In this document: in pieces, positions 14,794-24,206 of the stretch | How the letters are laid out: each line of letters opens with the position of its first letter | Numbering within the stretch: position 1 is the first letter of the stretch | NCBI GenBank assembly: GCA_946402275.1 | Contig: CAMIVY010000006.1 | Span: forward strand, 51,569-115,568 | Direction: 5' to 3' | Length of the DNA: 64,000 nt | Origin: an uncultured Prevotella sp. | GTDB lineage: Bacteria; Bacteroidota; Bacteroidia; Bacteroidales; Bacteroidaceae | Notes under the pieces: model-generated | What the model was told of the DNA's origin: nothing | Seen by the model: the letters and a program-made list of their open reading frames with translations, nothing else | The model's database searches: none | Made by a program: the position numbers and the translations under genes

Positions 14794-14823
14794 GCTACCC
14801 ACCAAGAACAGCCTTTCCAGCGG

Positions 14824-15297
14824 TTACTTCTCTATCAACGCCACGGCATAGGCTGATATGCCCTCCTGACGCCCTGTAAAGCCCAGCTTCTCGGTAGTCG
14901 TTGCCTTGATGGAGATATTGTCCGCATCGGTCCCGATGACAGCAGCCATACATTGCTGCATAGCGGGAATATGCGGGTTCAGCTTGGGACGCTCTGCACA
15001 GATGGTAGCATCGACATTCACCAGGTGATAACCCTTGGTAGCTATCAGTTCGATGGTCTTCTTCAGGATAATCTTGCTATCCATACCATCCGTCTCGGCT
15101 GAGGTGTCAGGGAAATGATAGCCTATATCACGCATATTGGCAGCACCCAGGATAGCATCGCAAATGGCATGTATCAGCACATCGGCATCGCTATGTCCCA
15201 ACAGTCCCAACTCATGTTCAATCTTAATACCGCCCATCCAGAGGTCGCGTCCAGCCACCAGCTGATGGACATCATAACCCATTCCTACTCTAATCAT
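14824..15297 (-). CDS. ispF: 2-C-methyl-D-erythritol 2,4-cyclodiphosphate synthase
   Basis: 157 residues, the normal length for IspF. The metal-binding motif GYDVHQL (Asp9, His11), LLGHSDADVLIHAICDA, the FPDTSAE loop and the C-terminal TTEKLGFTGRQEGISAYAV are all present. The enzyme converts CDP-ME-2-phosphate to MEcPP in the non-mevalonate isoprenoid pathway. It lies downstream of porU and porV on the same strand. The same order is found in Porphyromonas, so this is a conserved neighbourhood and not a functional link to secretion. Confidence 0.96.
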   Translation of the reverse strand: MIRVGMGYDVHQLVAGRDLWMGGIKIEHELGLLGHSDADVLIHAICDAILGAANMRDIGYHFPDTSAETDGMDSKIILKKTIELIATKGYHLVNVDATICAERPKLNPHIPAMQQCMAAVIGTDADNISIKATTTEKLGFTGRQEGISAYAVALIEK

Positions 15298-15356
15298 ATA
15301 ACTTAATTATCCGCTCGACCTTGGTCGATTCATACCTTTAGGTCGAAAATTATCTA

Positions 15357-16520
15357 TTATTTCCTAAACAAGTCCTTGATGCCGTCCATATCGAAGGCAA
15401 GGGTGAAACGGAGTGTCTGGTCCAGAGGGTTGGTCTTGGCTGTAGCAATCACATAACCCACATCGAGTGAGAACACACTCATACGGAAACCGCCACCGAC
15501 GGTGAAATATTTCAGGTTACCCTTGCTCTCTGCCTGGTGATGATAACCTGCACGCAGCGTGAACTGGTCGTGATACACATACTCGGCACCTAGACTCCAT
15601 TGAATCTCTTCCAACTCCTCCTTGAATCCGCCAGGAGCATCGTGGAAGCTCTTAAAGATACCTGCGATAGAGCTAAGGTCGTTGTATTCGTTGATGACAC
15701 GCTGTTCATAGTCTGTCGTTGACTCGCCATCATTCTGCTTGGGAACCGTTGGCACAAGTAACTTATTAGCATCAGCAGCAATGGTGAAGCGGTTGTACTC
15801 ATCGACAGGCACCATCAGCGATGCACCGATGCGCAAATTGGCAGGTATGAAATTGGAACGGTCGTCACCGAAATACTTGATTTTACTACCTATATTCGAA
15901 ATATTCATACCCAATCCCAACTGACATTCACGGTGGCCGATATTGATATAGTTGTTATAATAACAAGCCAGGTCGGCAGCGAAAGCTGAAGCAGGCGTGG
16001 CGTTCTCCGTATAATCGAAGCGCAGGTCGCTATACAGCCAGCGAATGACCGCAGCAATGGAGAACTTCTCACTCAGCATTAGGGAAGCACCCACGTCAAG
16101 TGACATCTCGTAAGGCTTCACCGTCATGGCATTGGCATCGTCGGCAGTCATCACCTCGCCCAGCGAGAAATAGCGCAACGAGCCACTCACGGAAGCATAG
16201 TCGCCAATTCGATAATAGCCTGCCACATAAGCCAGGTCAATGTCATTCACCAACTTGCGCAACCACGGGGTGTAGTTCAATGCAATACCAGCCCTGCTGA
16301 TGCAGAAAGGATACTTCGCAGGGTTCCAGTATTGCGAGTTTACGTCAGGATCAGTAGCCACACCGACATCACCCATACCTGCTGCACGAGCATCAGGAGC
16401 AATGGTTTGTGATATCACCGCATGCTGAATCGGGTTGAACTGACTCTTCGTGTCCTGGGCACTTGCTGTCATGCCCATGAACAGGCAACATGCCATTATT
16501 ACTATCTTTGATCTCTTCAT
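15357..16520 (-). CDS. porV: Type IX secretion outer-membrane protein PorV (LptO family)
   Basis: 387 residues with a signal peptide ending TASAQ. The mature start, ISQTIAPDARAAGMGDVGVATDPDVNSQYWNPAKY, is the PorV/PorQ hallmark. The rest is an alternating beta-strand barrel of the FadL type, ending FTLAFDMDGIKDLFRK. In the type IX system PorV binds the C-terminal signals of cargo and delivers them to the sortase PorU. It sits 7 bp after porU. Confidence 0.9.
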   Translation of the reverse strand: MKRSKIVIMACCLFMGMTASAQDTKSQFNPIQHAVISQTIAPDARAAGMGDVGVATDPDVNSQYWNPAKYPFCISRAGIALNYTPWLRKLVNDIDLAYVAGYYRIGDYASVSGSLRYFSLGEVMTADDANAMTVKPYEMSLDVGASLMLSEKFSIAAVIRWLYSDLRFDYTENATPASAFAADLACYYNNYINIGHRECQLGLGMNISNIGSKIKYFGDDRSNFIPANLRIGASLMVPVDEYNRFTIAADANKLLVPTVPKQNDGESTTDYEQRVINEYNDLSSIAGIFKSFHDAPGGFKEELEEIQWSLGAEYVYHDQFTLRAGYHHQAESKGNLKYFTVGGGFRMSVFSLDVGYVIATAKTNPLDQTLRFTLAFDMDGIKDLFRK

Positions 16521-16527
16521 AATCCGT

Positions 16528-19500
16528 TTATTGATGAGTAAAAATTATTAGTTTCTTGGTTTTCGAAGCATAGGAGCTGCCCTCTGAGCTGATACTTATC
16601 TTATAGAGGTACAATCCCGTGTGCAGTTTTCTTCCGCCATCTACCGTCAGGTCCCAATCGAAGGAAAGGGTATTATCCGCAGGCACTCCGTTCTCGGAAT
16701 GTGTCCACAGATGCCGTCCAGAGGTATCATAAACATCCAGCCTCACATCCATCTGTGTTCCGATACGGTCGTGAACCACGCGGAATGAGGTATTCGTCCT
16801 GGCCGGATTCGGCGTACAGTCAACATCGATGAACAATGGTTCCAGTCCTTTCTCTACATGGAAGGTAAGCTCGCTCGTCGAGGCATTGTTCAGCACATCC
16901 CATGCTACGAAACGCAGGGAGTGCTGTCCGTAACTCAAAGCCGGAATGCTGAACCCTACCCTTCCTCGCTGATAGCTTCCAAAGTCATATTGGAAATAGT
17001 CGTTCAAGGAATAGGTCTTCGACATCTCTCCATCTATAATCAGTTGCAGGTCGTGACCAATACCGCTTCCAGACGCGTTGATACCATCCTCGTCGCTGAT
17101 TTCTGCCACGAAATAAGGCGTGCTGTTCACACTTCCCCCATTAGTAAACGCGGTACTGTTCAGATAGCAATAGATGTTAGGGCCTATCGTGCTCTGACTG
17201 GAACTTTCCGAACCATTCAGCACCAGATTGTCGCAGATACCATGTGCCGTGACCATCTTGTCATCATCTACCGCATAAAGGTTCATCAGCGCCGTCAGGT
17301 CTGAATAATTAATATCCTTGGGCACCGCAAAAGTGAACTTGAAACGACCGTTCTTCACATAGTCGCTGCCATGATAGACCGTGTTCAGACGGTCATAATA
17401 GACAAAGGGATCTTCAGCACCTTCTCCTGAGGTGTCGTTCAGCTTGCAGACCACCTTTTCCTTCACGTCGCGCATCACGGCTGTCAACACGCCGTCAAAA
17501 TCCTTGTCCTCATCACCCACGACATTCTCCACATGTCCACTAACGGTAGCGGTGACGCCTGCCTTGAGTGTCAGAGTCGTGCCCTCCTGAATGGGAGTCC
17601 CGTTAATGGAGTCAATCCTGATGTGACGGGTAGGAATAGCCAGTCTCAGGGCTGGGTCGCCCAACAAGGAGTATTGCAACTTATTGGGTGTCTGATCCAG
17701 TTTCGTATTTATCAGCTCGTTCTTCGTCTGTCGCACAGCCTCGCCTATCGGCATGGGTCTGCCGCTTTCGTCAAGACTCAGCACATAACGCATGAAGACC
17801 ATATTCATCAGCCTGTTGTAACTTTGATAAACCGTTCGGGTTGTACCATAGAAGGCGATGGCGCCACTGGTTTCATTAAAGAAAGCAGTCTCACCGATGT
17901 TCTCTTCCTGTCCGTCGAAAGGCATGATGTCGCAAGAGGCTGTCACCCACAGGGGGAAACGGGACTTCGCCGACTCTTCGAAATCCTTTAGGCGCAACAC
18001 GTATTCGTGTGAGATTGCATCAGCTCGTCCATGACCGGAATAGTTCATTATCAGCGCACCTTGCTGCATCTGCTGCTTGATAAGTCGCGTCACGTCAGGA
18101 TAGGAATTTCCCGTTGATGATGACACCCGGGTATAGGCATCCCACATGATGCGCTTAACCATCAAGTTGGGATACAACGACTCTACCTGTCGCGCTCCGG
18201 CATCAGCATCGTCCATGTGTTGGTTCTGGTTACCGTCATCGCCCATGAAGCATACGGTATTCTGCCAATCACCAGCCTTTTTGTTATCCACATAACTTAT
18301 TATTTTGTCAACAGCAATCTGGGCTTCGTCGGCTGTTCTTGCAGATATGCGGCCTACAGCCACATCTGGCTTGTCGGCTGTCACCAGATTGTCACCCTCA
18401 TTGTCGTCCAGGAGGCAGAAATAGTCATCCGACACGTAACAGCTGGTTTCACTATAGGAATTCTCACTCTCATAGCACAGCAGGAAATCTTCAGGCGAAC
18501 AGGAGCTCCACGTGCTCAGCACCATGCGGTTATCCCAAGCCCCATCACCCAGCAGCAACAGATAGCTGGGCATATCCTCCTCACGCTCGGCCCTGTCGTA
18601 TAGCATCTTCAGGTAACGACGGTAGGCATTGGCATCGGGTGTGCCACTCGAGAATTCATTATACAACTCATCAGCAGGAACTATCTGTACCCTCATCCCG
18701 TCATGTGACTCATGCAGCGTTTTCAACTGTTCGGCCTGAGCCTTCAGCTTCTGCGTCTCTGGAATGACAATAATCATATCGGCAGCCTCAGCAGCATGAT
18801 AGTTCTGATTGGTGATACGCCCCACCAACACGGGCTCATCCCATGTTGCCGTCAAGTCAGGGGCGTCCTGCGGCTGTGTGGCATAAATGGAGATATAGTC
18901 CAGCCTGACCGTTCCACTACCACGCTGCGGAGTCATCACGATATGGTTGATAGCTTGCAGATTCGATACACTGAACGATTTCTTCTCCGTTCGCATCATT
19001 TCCAGACTGCCATTGTTTGGTACCCATATCGTTCCTACTTCCTCGTCATTTACCGATACCAGCACAGTAGCTCCACCTTCAGCAGTGAGGTTTATCGTAA
19101 CCTCTCCCTCAGTAGAGGTTCCTGTAGAACCGACTTCAAAGGTATAGCTCTTGTCTGCCACCATTTCCCGTGCATCATAAAGGTTCCGACCACCATGATA
19201 CCATGCATAGTCGTCTATCTCGTACAGGGAGCAATAGTCATCATCCAAGGGGTAATAAGTTGCCAAGAACTCTTCCGTGCTTATCACGGCAGACTCCTCG
19301 TCATTCTCCGTCAGGAAGTAATAGCCATAGTCGGAATAAGGGTTACGCACGCGCTGATGGTCTTGGTCCCACGTTACAGGACCTATACCATAGAACAGCT
19401 TCCTGCCATTGACTACACAGGTGGGCAACTCCTTCAAATCGTCTGTTTCAATCAGGTAATCCTCGGTCAGTTTCTCGGGTTGTAGTCCGCCACCATAACC

Positions 19501-20091
19501 ATACACCTTCACCTTCTCAAGACTGGAGAATCCTGCTTTCTTAATGAGGTCTTCGGTCAATTGATATATACCTGTTTGGGGAATGCATACCTTAATCCAT
19601 GTACCTTCCCTTAAAACGGAATTTGCAGCATAACGGCTAACGGCATCGGAACGTTTGCCACGACGAACGGACATCTTCTTGCCCTTGATGTCAAGCATGA
19701 AGCTTACCAGTTTCTGATACTGCCCGTTATGGTAAACCAAAGGCACGAAAGAAACATAAAGCGTGCCCTTTTTCCTGGACACCGTCATACGCTGACTCAC
19801 ATCGGGCATGGCTTTCAGTGGTTCATTGGTAATAGCGTGATAACGCTTCACCTCCTCCTCACTCATCGGAATGAACTCGGGATAGGCAATATTGACACTA
19901 TATACCGAGTCGGCATAATGCGCTCCTACGGGATAGGCATAAGTAAATACGGGCAACAGAGAGTCAATAGTGACCTCCTGGGCGGTCAGATTGAAAAACC
20001 GCTGCGCCGCTGCGTGGCTAGAGAATAGAGAACAATGAATAGTGAATAATGCTGTCAGCATCATCCACCTCAAGATTACAATTTGTTTCAT
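16528..20091 (-). CDS. porU: Type IX secretion system sortase PorU (C25 gingipain-like protease)
   Basis: 1187 residues from the ATG at 20091-20089. A GTG nine bases upstream is in frame but less likely. A signal peptide contains a heptamer tract. The catalytic C25 domain has His687 in NYSGHGRADAISHEY and Cys720 in WVTASCDIMPFDGQ. A C-terminal beta domain ends in a sorting-type module (YDTSGRHLWTHSENG, LYLYKISISSE). PorU cleaves the C-terminal domain of T9SS cargo and joins it to anionic lipopolysaccharide. It overlaps nothing and is followed 7 bp later by porV. A FAH-family gene precedes it, as in Porphyromonas. Confidence 0.92.
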   Translation of the reverse strand: MKQIVILRWMMLTALFTIHCSLFSSHAAAQRFFNLTAQEVTIDSLLPVFTYAYPVGAHYADSVYSVNIAYPEFIPMSEEEVKRYHAITNEPLKAMPDVSQRMTVSRKKGTLYVSFVPLVYHNGQYQKLVSFMLDIKGKKMSVRRGKRSDAVSRYAANSVLREGTWIKVCIPQTGIYQLTEDLIKKAGFSSLEKVKVYGYGGGLQPEKLTEDYLIETDDLKELPTCVVNGRKLFYGIGPVTWDQDHQRVRNPYSDYGYYFLTENDEESAVISTEEFLATYYPLDDDYCSLYEIDDYAWYHGGRNLYDAREMVADKSYTFEVGSTGTSTEGEVTINLTAEGGATVLVSVNDEEVGTIWVPNNGSLEMMRTEKKSFSVSNLQAINHIVMTPQRGSGTVRLDYISIYATQPQDAPDLTATWDEPVLVGRITNQNYHAAEAADMIIVIPETQKLKAQAEQLKTLHESHDGMRVQIVPADELYNEFSSGTPDANAYRRYLKMLYDRAEREEDMPSYLLLLGDGAWDNRMVLSTWSSCSPEDFLLCYESENSYSETSCYVSDDYFCLLDDNEGDNLVTADKPDVAVGRISARTADEAQIAVDKIISYVDNKKAGDWQNTVCFMGDDGNQNQHMDDADAGARQVESLYPNLMVKRIMWDAYTRVSSSTGNSYPDVTRLIKQQMQQGALIMNYSGHGRADAISHEYVLRLKDFEESAKSRFPLWVTASCDIMPFDGQEENIGETAFFNETSGAIAFYGTTRTVYQSYNRLMNMVFMRYVLSLDESGRPMPIGEAVRQTKNELINTKLDQTPNKLQYSLLGDPALRLAIPTRHIRIDSINGTPIQEGTTLTLKAGVTATVSGHVENVVGDEDKDFDGVLTAVMRDVKEKVVCKLNDTSGEGAEDPFVYYDRLNTVYHGSDYVKNGRFKFTFAVPKDINYSDLTALMNLYAVDDDKMVTAHGICDNLVLNGSESSSQSTIGPNIYCYLNSTAFTNGGSVNSTPYFVAEISDEDGINASGSGIGHDLQLIIDGEMSKTYSLNDYFQYDFGSYQRGRVGFSIPALSYGQHSLRFVAWDVLNNASTSELTFHVEKGLEPLFIDVDCTPNPARTNTSFRVVHDRIGTQMDVRLDVYDTSGRHLWTHSENGVPADNTLSFDWDLTVDGGRKLHTGLYLYKISISSEGSSYASKTKKLIIFTHQ
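20020..20054 (+). repeat. Five-unit heptamer tract inside the porU signal peptide
   Basis: Units AGAGAAT, AGAGAAC, AATGAAT, AGTGAAT, AATGCTG, 35 bp. On the coding strand they give part of the hydrophobic core and h/c-region (LFTIHCSLFSS) of the PorU signal peptide. Confidence 0.7.
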
Positions 20092-20125
20092 ACTATTCAC
20101 TATCTACTTTTTACTTGTGCGTTAG
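20091..20125 (+). repeat. Heptamer tract filling the porU-FAH gap
   Basis: Units TACTATT, CACTATC, TACTTTT, TACTTGT, then a degenerate GCGTTAG. It spans the gap between the porU start and the FAH gene stop, and the last unit contains the FAH stop codon. Confidence 0.6.
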
Positions 20126-20739
20126 CGCGCATTAAACTCCAGCACTTTCCGATCTTCCAACCAACCTTCCAGATGGTCGTCGATGTGTATCGGACCTACA
20201 CCTACTGGTGTCCCTGTGTAGAGCAGATCGCCCGTCTTCAGGGTAAAGAACTGTGAGATGTAGCTGATGAGCTCGTCCACCTTGTAGAGCATATCGCTCG
20301 TACAACCTTCCTGCACCGTCTTACCGTTGATGTCCAGATGGAAGTGAAGAGCCTGCACATCTCTCAGCTTCTCTTTTTCCACCCACTCACCAATGACGGC
20401 GGAACCGTCAAAACCCTTACAGATTTCCCATGGATGCCCCTCATTACGTGCTTTTCGCTGCCAGTCGCGGGCTGTAAAATCTATTCCGACAGTCACCGCA
20501 TCATAGTAGCGGTGGGCAAACCTCTCTGGGATGCTCTTCCCTAGCCTGCTGATGCGCACCACCACCTCTGTCTCATAATCGACCTGTTCACTCCAGTCTG
20601 GGATGAAGAAAGGCTTGTGGTCCTTCAACAATGCAGAGTCCGCCTTGGTGAAAATAACGGGTTGCTCTGGTTTATATAACGCTCCATCCAGCTCTTTATT
20701 GTGCTGGATATAATTCATTCCAACTGCAAAAATCTTCAT
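20122..20739 (-). CDS. Fumarylacetoacetate hydrolase (FAH) family protein
   Basis: 205 residues, a single-domain FAH fold. The start IFAVGMNYIQHNKEL, the metal-site strand VDYETEVVVRISRLGKSI, TVGIDFTARDWQ and the end region LKTGDLLYTGTPVGVGPI are typical. Family members hydrolyse or decarboxylate acylpyruvate-type compounds; the substrate here is unknown. It is the first gene of the FAH-porU-porV-ispF cluster and has a -7 box TACCTTTG (20767-20760) about 20 bp upstream. Confidence 0.85.
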   Translation of the reverse strand: MKIFAVGMNYIQHNKELDGALYKPEQPVIFTKADSALLKDHKPFFIPDWSEQVDYETEVVVRISRLGKSIPERFAHRYYDAVTVGIDFTARDWQRKARNEGHPWEICKGFDGSAVIGEWVEKEKLRDVQALHFHLDINGKTVQEGCTSDMLYKVDELISYISQFFTLKTGDLLYTGTPVGVGPIHIDDHLEGWLEDRKVLEFNAR

Positions 20740-20759
20740 AATCTATCACTTTTTCGGTG

Positions 20760-20797
20760 CAAAGGTATATATTTCTAATGAAAAACCATTATCTTTG
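20760..20797. promoter_or_regulatory. Divergent promoters between FAH and the hypothetical secreted gene
   Basis: Minus strand -7 TACCTTTG at 20767-20760 and plus strand -7 TATCTTTG at 20790-20797, only 22 bp apart. Neither has a clean -33. The plus promoter places the start codon at 20806 only 8 nt after the -7 box. Confidence 0.55.
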
Positions 20798-20805
20798 CAA
20801 ACATA

Positions 20806-21783
20806 ATGCGGAAGATAATGACTGTCATAGAGCTCCTTTGGCTCACCCTCTGCCTGCATGCACAGGGTGACCCGCATAGTCTGCGCCTCATGGGTACTGC
20901 CATTGAAGGACCCATAGATAGCGTGCGCCAGCAACTGGTGGCAAACGGTTTTAAGGAATGGGGACAGTCTGACGACGGAGAAGACCTTTATTTCCGTGGG
21001 AATTTCTATGGCATCCGCGCCAAGCTTATTCTGAGTCATTCTGTTGAGACACACCTCGTTACCTCTGCCTATGTCAGCATAGGCCCTTACAGCACAGAGG
21101 CGATGCTTACCAAGAACATACAGTATTTCCTTTACAAGTTACAGAAAGAGCATGGAGAATTCTCCCAACGCGACGACACCTATTTTTTCCTCGACGACTT
21201 CGGAAGTATTAAGCTCTCCATTGCCAACAACGACAATGGCTCACGCGATATCCGTGTATTCTATTTCCCCAACACAGCCTTCTACAAGGATGCTGTCTGT
21301 CTGGGCTTTCATGGACCCGTACAAGAGGTTGTCACAGAGAATGCCGTGGCAGAGGAACAGTTCATGCACTTCCTGCAGAACGGCCAACTGGAGAACCCCG
21401 ATCTTACCCATCGGCGATACAATCGCTATGGCTATATCGAAAGCGCTCAGATGACAGAGCAGACGGGACACAGCACGGTACAGTACGAATACGACGATGA
21501 TTTCCGCCTCAAGCGACGCATCCTCACCAATACAGAGGCAAACATCACCTATGTCAACGAGTACAACTTTAACGTGCAGGGTGACATCATCACCCAGTAC
21601 CAAAAGGTGTACGACAAAAACAAGGAGTGCATCCTTACCATCACGATGCATAACAACTACCTCACACGCGACGAGCAAGGCAACTGGACCAGTAACTCGC
21701 TCACCTTCTCATACTGGGAGAAAGGACAGCAGAGCCAGCAGACCACGGTCCTGCAGAAGCGCACACTCACCTATTGGGAATAA
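20806..21783 (+). CDS. Secreted protein of unknown function with C-terminal YD/RHS-like beta repeats
   Basis: 325 residues. A short signal peptide (MRKIMTVIELLWLTLCLHAQG) is followed by an alpha/beta region to about residue 130. From about 190, antiparallel strand repeats rich in Tyr and Asn appear (RYNRYGYIESAQM, VQYEYDDDFRLKRRIL, VNEYNFNVQGDII, WTSNSLTFSYWEKG) that resemble YD/RHS-type repeats. No catalytic site is seen. The start at 20806 is preferred because it provides the positive residues RK, but it lies only 8 nt after a -7 box, which implies a very short leader. A second ATG at 20818 is possible. Confidence 0.6.
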   Translation: MRKIMTVIELLWLTLCLHAQGDPHSLRLMGTAIEGPIDSVRQQLVANGFKEWGQSDDGEDLYFRGNFYGIRAKLILSHSVETHLVTSAYVSIGPYSTEAMLTKNIQYFLYKLQKEHGEFSQRDDTYFFLDDFGSIKLSIANNDNGSRDIRVFYFPNTAFYKDAVCLGFHGPVQEVVTENAVAEEQFMHFLQNGQLENPDLTHRRYNRYGYIESAQMTEQTGHSTVQYEYDDDFRLKRRILTNTEANITYVNEYNFNVQGDIITQYQKVYDKNKECILTITMHNNYLTRDEQGNWTSNSLTFSYWEKGQQSQQTTVLQKRTLTYWE

Positions 21784-21817
21784 CAGCTTACTTTATAACA
21801 ACTAAATAATTAAGGCT

Positions 21818-22108
21818 ATGGAACAAGGAACATTTTATGAAATCTGTGGTGTCTTGGCTAGCGTATCCATGATTCTGGGCTATCTGCCTCAGGCTATCCA
21901 GACCATTCGTACCCGACAGACGGACGGCATTGCCATGCCGACTTTTATCATGATGTTCGTGGGATCGTTATTTTTTGTTCTTCAGGCACTTCTCCACGAA
22001 CCAGAGGTTATCTGGTCGCTCTTCCTCACCAACCTGGTGACTGGAAGCTGCAGTCTTATCGTCTTTATCATCAAGATGTACAACGACTATTTCAAGAAAA
22101 AAGCCTAA
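21818..22108 (+). CDS. SemiSWEET/PQ-loop sugar transporter
   Basis: 96 residues with three membrane helices and the PQ-loop motif GYLPQAIQTIRTRQTDGIAMPTF, which is the SemiSWEET signature. Such proteins dimerise to form a small sugar uniporter in the inner membrane. It lies 34 bp after the unknown secreted gene and 19 bp before a GH43 enzyme, so it may take up the sugar released by that enzyme. The substrate is not known. Confidence 0.85.
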   Translation: MEQGTFYEICGVLASVSMILGYLPQAIQTIRTRQTDGIAMPTFIMMFVGSLFFVLQALLHEPEVIWSLFLTNLVTGSCSLIVFIIKMYNDYFKKKA

Positions 22109-22127
22109 GAAGACATTTCGTCCACAC

Positions 22128-23609
22128 ATGAAACAACTACTCTTAATTTGTATGCTCGTCATGAGCATCCCTGGAGGGGCTCAAACGTTCACGAACCCCA
22201 TACTTGGCGGCGACTATCCCGACCCTACCATTATGCGCGAGGGTGAAGACTATTACATGACTCACTCTGCTTTTGATTATCAGCCGGGACTCACCGTTTT
22301 CCACAGTAGGGACCTTGTCCACTGGCAACCCATCTCCTATGCCCTCAAAACCTATCTGGGCAGCGTATGGGCACCTGACATTTGTAAGTACAAGGACCGT
22401 TATTATATTTACTTTACCGTGGCCACCCAGCCTCGCAGTAACTATGTGGTGTGGGCCAAGAGTCCTATGGGACCTTGGAGCAATCCCATTGACTTGCATG
22501 TGCGCAACATCGACCCCTGCCATGTGGTGGGTGAGGATGGTTCCCGATGGTTATTTATGAGTGCCGGCAAGCGAGTACAACTGACAGACGATGGACTGGC
22601 CATCGTACCGGGTACCGAGGAAACGGTTTATAACGGATGGCTCTATCCTGAGGACTGGGAGACGGAAGGTTTCTGTCTGGAAGGCCCTAAGCTAAGGAAA
22701 ATTGGTAAGTACTATTACTATTTCAATGCAGAAGGAGGTACAGCAGGTCCTCCCACGAGCCACATGGTGACACAAGCCCGTTCCACTAGTATCAACGGTC
22801 CATGGGTGAACGCACCTAACAATCCGCTAATCCATACTTGGAGCAAAGAGGAACGTTGGTGGAGCAAGGGACATGGTTCCATTATTGACACTCCTGACGG
22901 TGGGTGGGTCATCGTATATCACAGCTATGAGAAAGACTTCACCTGCCTAGGACGGCAAACGCTGATGGAGCCTCTCTATCTGGGTTCTGACGGATGGTTC
23001 CATCGCTATGACAGCGTTGATGTTGCCCAGCCTATCGCCAACCCCATCAAGAAGAGTTTCAATGATAATCGCCACGGCAGACTCTCTGAGTTCCGCTTAG
23101 GGTTTGAATGGAAATTCTACAAGGCTTTCCATCCTGAGCGGGTGAAGGTGAGCAACGGCACACTTACGCTCCAGGCGCAAGGCGACTCTCCTGGGACCTC
23201 TGCTCCGATGATGTTTGTAGCAGGCTGCCATCGTTATCAGATAGAGGCAGAAATAGAGTTGCAAGGGGATGTCACAGCAGGTCTTGTCATGTATTACAAC
23301 AGTCAGTTCTATCAAGGAACAGGTTTTGACAAAGAACGTCGTTATCGCTATCGGAAAGGCGGACAGACTCGTGCTGGCATGAACACCACCCATACCACCC
23401 ACATGTGGTTACGGTTGGTTAACCGCGACAATATCATCACGGGATGGTACAGTCTTGATGGTAAGGAATGGAAGCGTGAGACGTGGGGAATGGACTGCTC
23501 GGGCTACAATCATAACACGCTCTATGAGTTCCAAAGCGTATTACCGGGCATATTCGCTTCTGGCAATGGCTATGCCGTCTTCAAGAACTTCAAATACAGG
23601 GAACTTTAG
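22128..23609 (+). CDS. Secreted GH43 glycosidase (beta-xylosidase/arabinofuranosidase type) with C-terminal beta sandwich
   Basis: 493 residues with a signal peptide (to GGAQ). The five-bladed propeller carries all three GH43 acids: base Asp32 in GGDYPDPTI, pKa modulator Asp129 in RNIDPCHV and acid Glu185 in FCLEGPKL. A C-terminal XynD-like beta-sandwich begins near residue 320 (WKFYKAFHPERVKVSNGTLTL). It most likely removes xylose or arabinose from hemicellulose or pectin side chains. It forms a likely operon with the SemiSWEET transporter. Confidence 0.9.
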   Translation: MKQLLLICMLVMSIPGGAQTFTNPILGGDYPDPTIMREGEDYYMTHSAFDYQPGLTVFHSRDLVHWQPISYALKTYLGSVWAPDICKYKDRYYIYFTVATQPRSNYVVWAKSPMGPWSNPIDLHVRNIDPCHVVGEDGSRWLFMSAGKRVQLTDDGLAIVPGTEETVYNGWLYPEDWETEGFCLEGPKLRKIGKYYYYFNAEGGTAGPPTSHMVTQARSTSINGPWVNAPNNPLIHTWSKEERWWSKGHGSIIDTPDGGWVIVYHSYEKDFTCLGRQTLMEPLYLGSDGWFHRYDSVDVAQPIANPIKKSFNDNRHGRLSEFRLGFEWKFYKAFHPERVKVSNGTLTLQAQGDSPGTSAPMMFVAGCHRYQIEAEIELQGDVTAGLVMYYNSQFYQGTGFDKERRYRYRKGGQTRAGMNTTHTTHMWLRLVNRDNIITGWYSLDGKEWKRETWGMDCSGYNHNTLYEFQSVLPGIFASGNGYAVFKNFKYREL

Positions 23610-23633
23610 TAAGAAGTCCCATCATCAAGAACA

Positions 23634-24206
23634 TTAGAATGTAGATTTCAAGACCTGCTCCACTACCTTCGGGTAATATTCCATCTCCAGCAGGTGTTCC
23701 TTCTCGGCAATGTCGTCCACACTATCTGTGGGCGACAATTGTGTCTTATACTGGGCAATGATTTCACCACTATCGCAAACGGGTGTCACATAATGCACCG
23801 TCATTCCCGTTTCCGTCTCGCCAGCAGCCTTTACCGCCTCATGGACATGATGTCCCCACATTCCCTTTCCACCATACTTAGGCAATAGTGCCGGGTGAAT
23901 ATTGATGATACGACGTGGGAAAGCCTCTATCAGAAAGTCTGGCACTAGGGGCAGGAATCCTGCCAGCACAATAAAGTCTATCCCATACTTCTGCAACAAG
24001 GGCATCATCACCTGCTCGTCGTTCAGTTCCACTTTAGGAGCTACAGCAGTTGGCACACCCAACTTCTCAGCTCTCACCAGTGCATAGGCGTCAGCCTTGT
24101 TGCTTACTACCAATGCACAATTAACAAGATCCGACCCTTTGAAATAGTTTATCAGATTCTCACAATTTGTGCCTCCTCCCGACACAAAAATGGCTAAGTT
24201 TATCAT
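23634..24206 (-). CDS. purN: Phosphoribosylglycinamide formyltransferase
   Basis: 190 residues, normal for PurN. The catalytic residues are visible: Asn102 and His104 in INIHPALLPKYGG and Asp145 in VCDSGEII. The N-terminal FVSGGGTNCENLI binds the phosphoribosyl substrate. It transfers formyl from 10-formyl-THF to GAR in purine synthesis. The ATG overlaps the mutY stop by 4 bp. Confidence 0.95.
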   Translation of the reverse strand: MINLAIFVSGGGTNCENLINYFKGSDLVNCALVVSNKADAYALVRAEKLGVPTAVAPKVELNDEQVMMPLLQKYGIDFIVLAGFLPLVPDFLIEAFPRRIINIHPALLPKYGGKGMWGHHVHEAVKAAGETETGMTVHYVTPVCDSGEIIAQYKTQLSPTDSVDDIAEKEHLLEMEYYPKVVEQVLKSTF

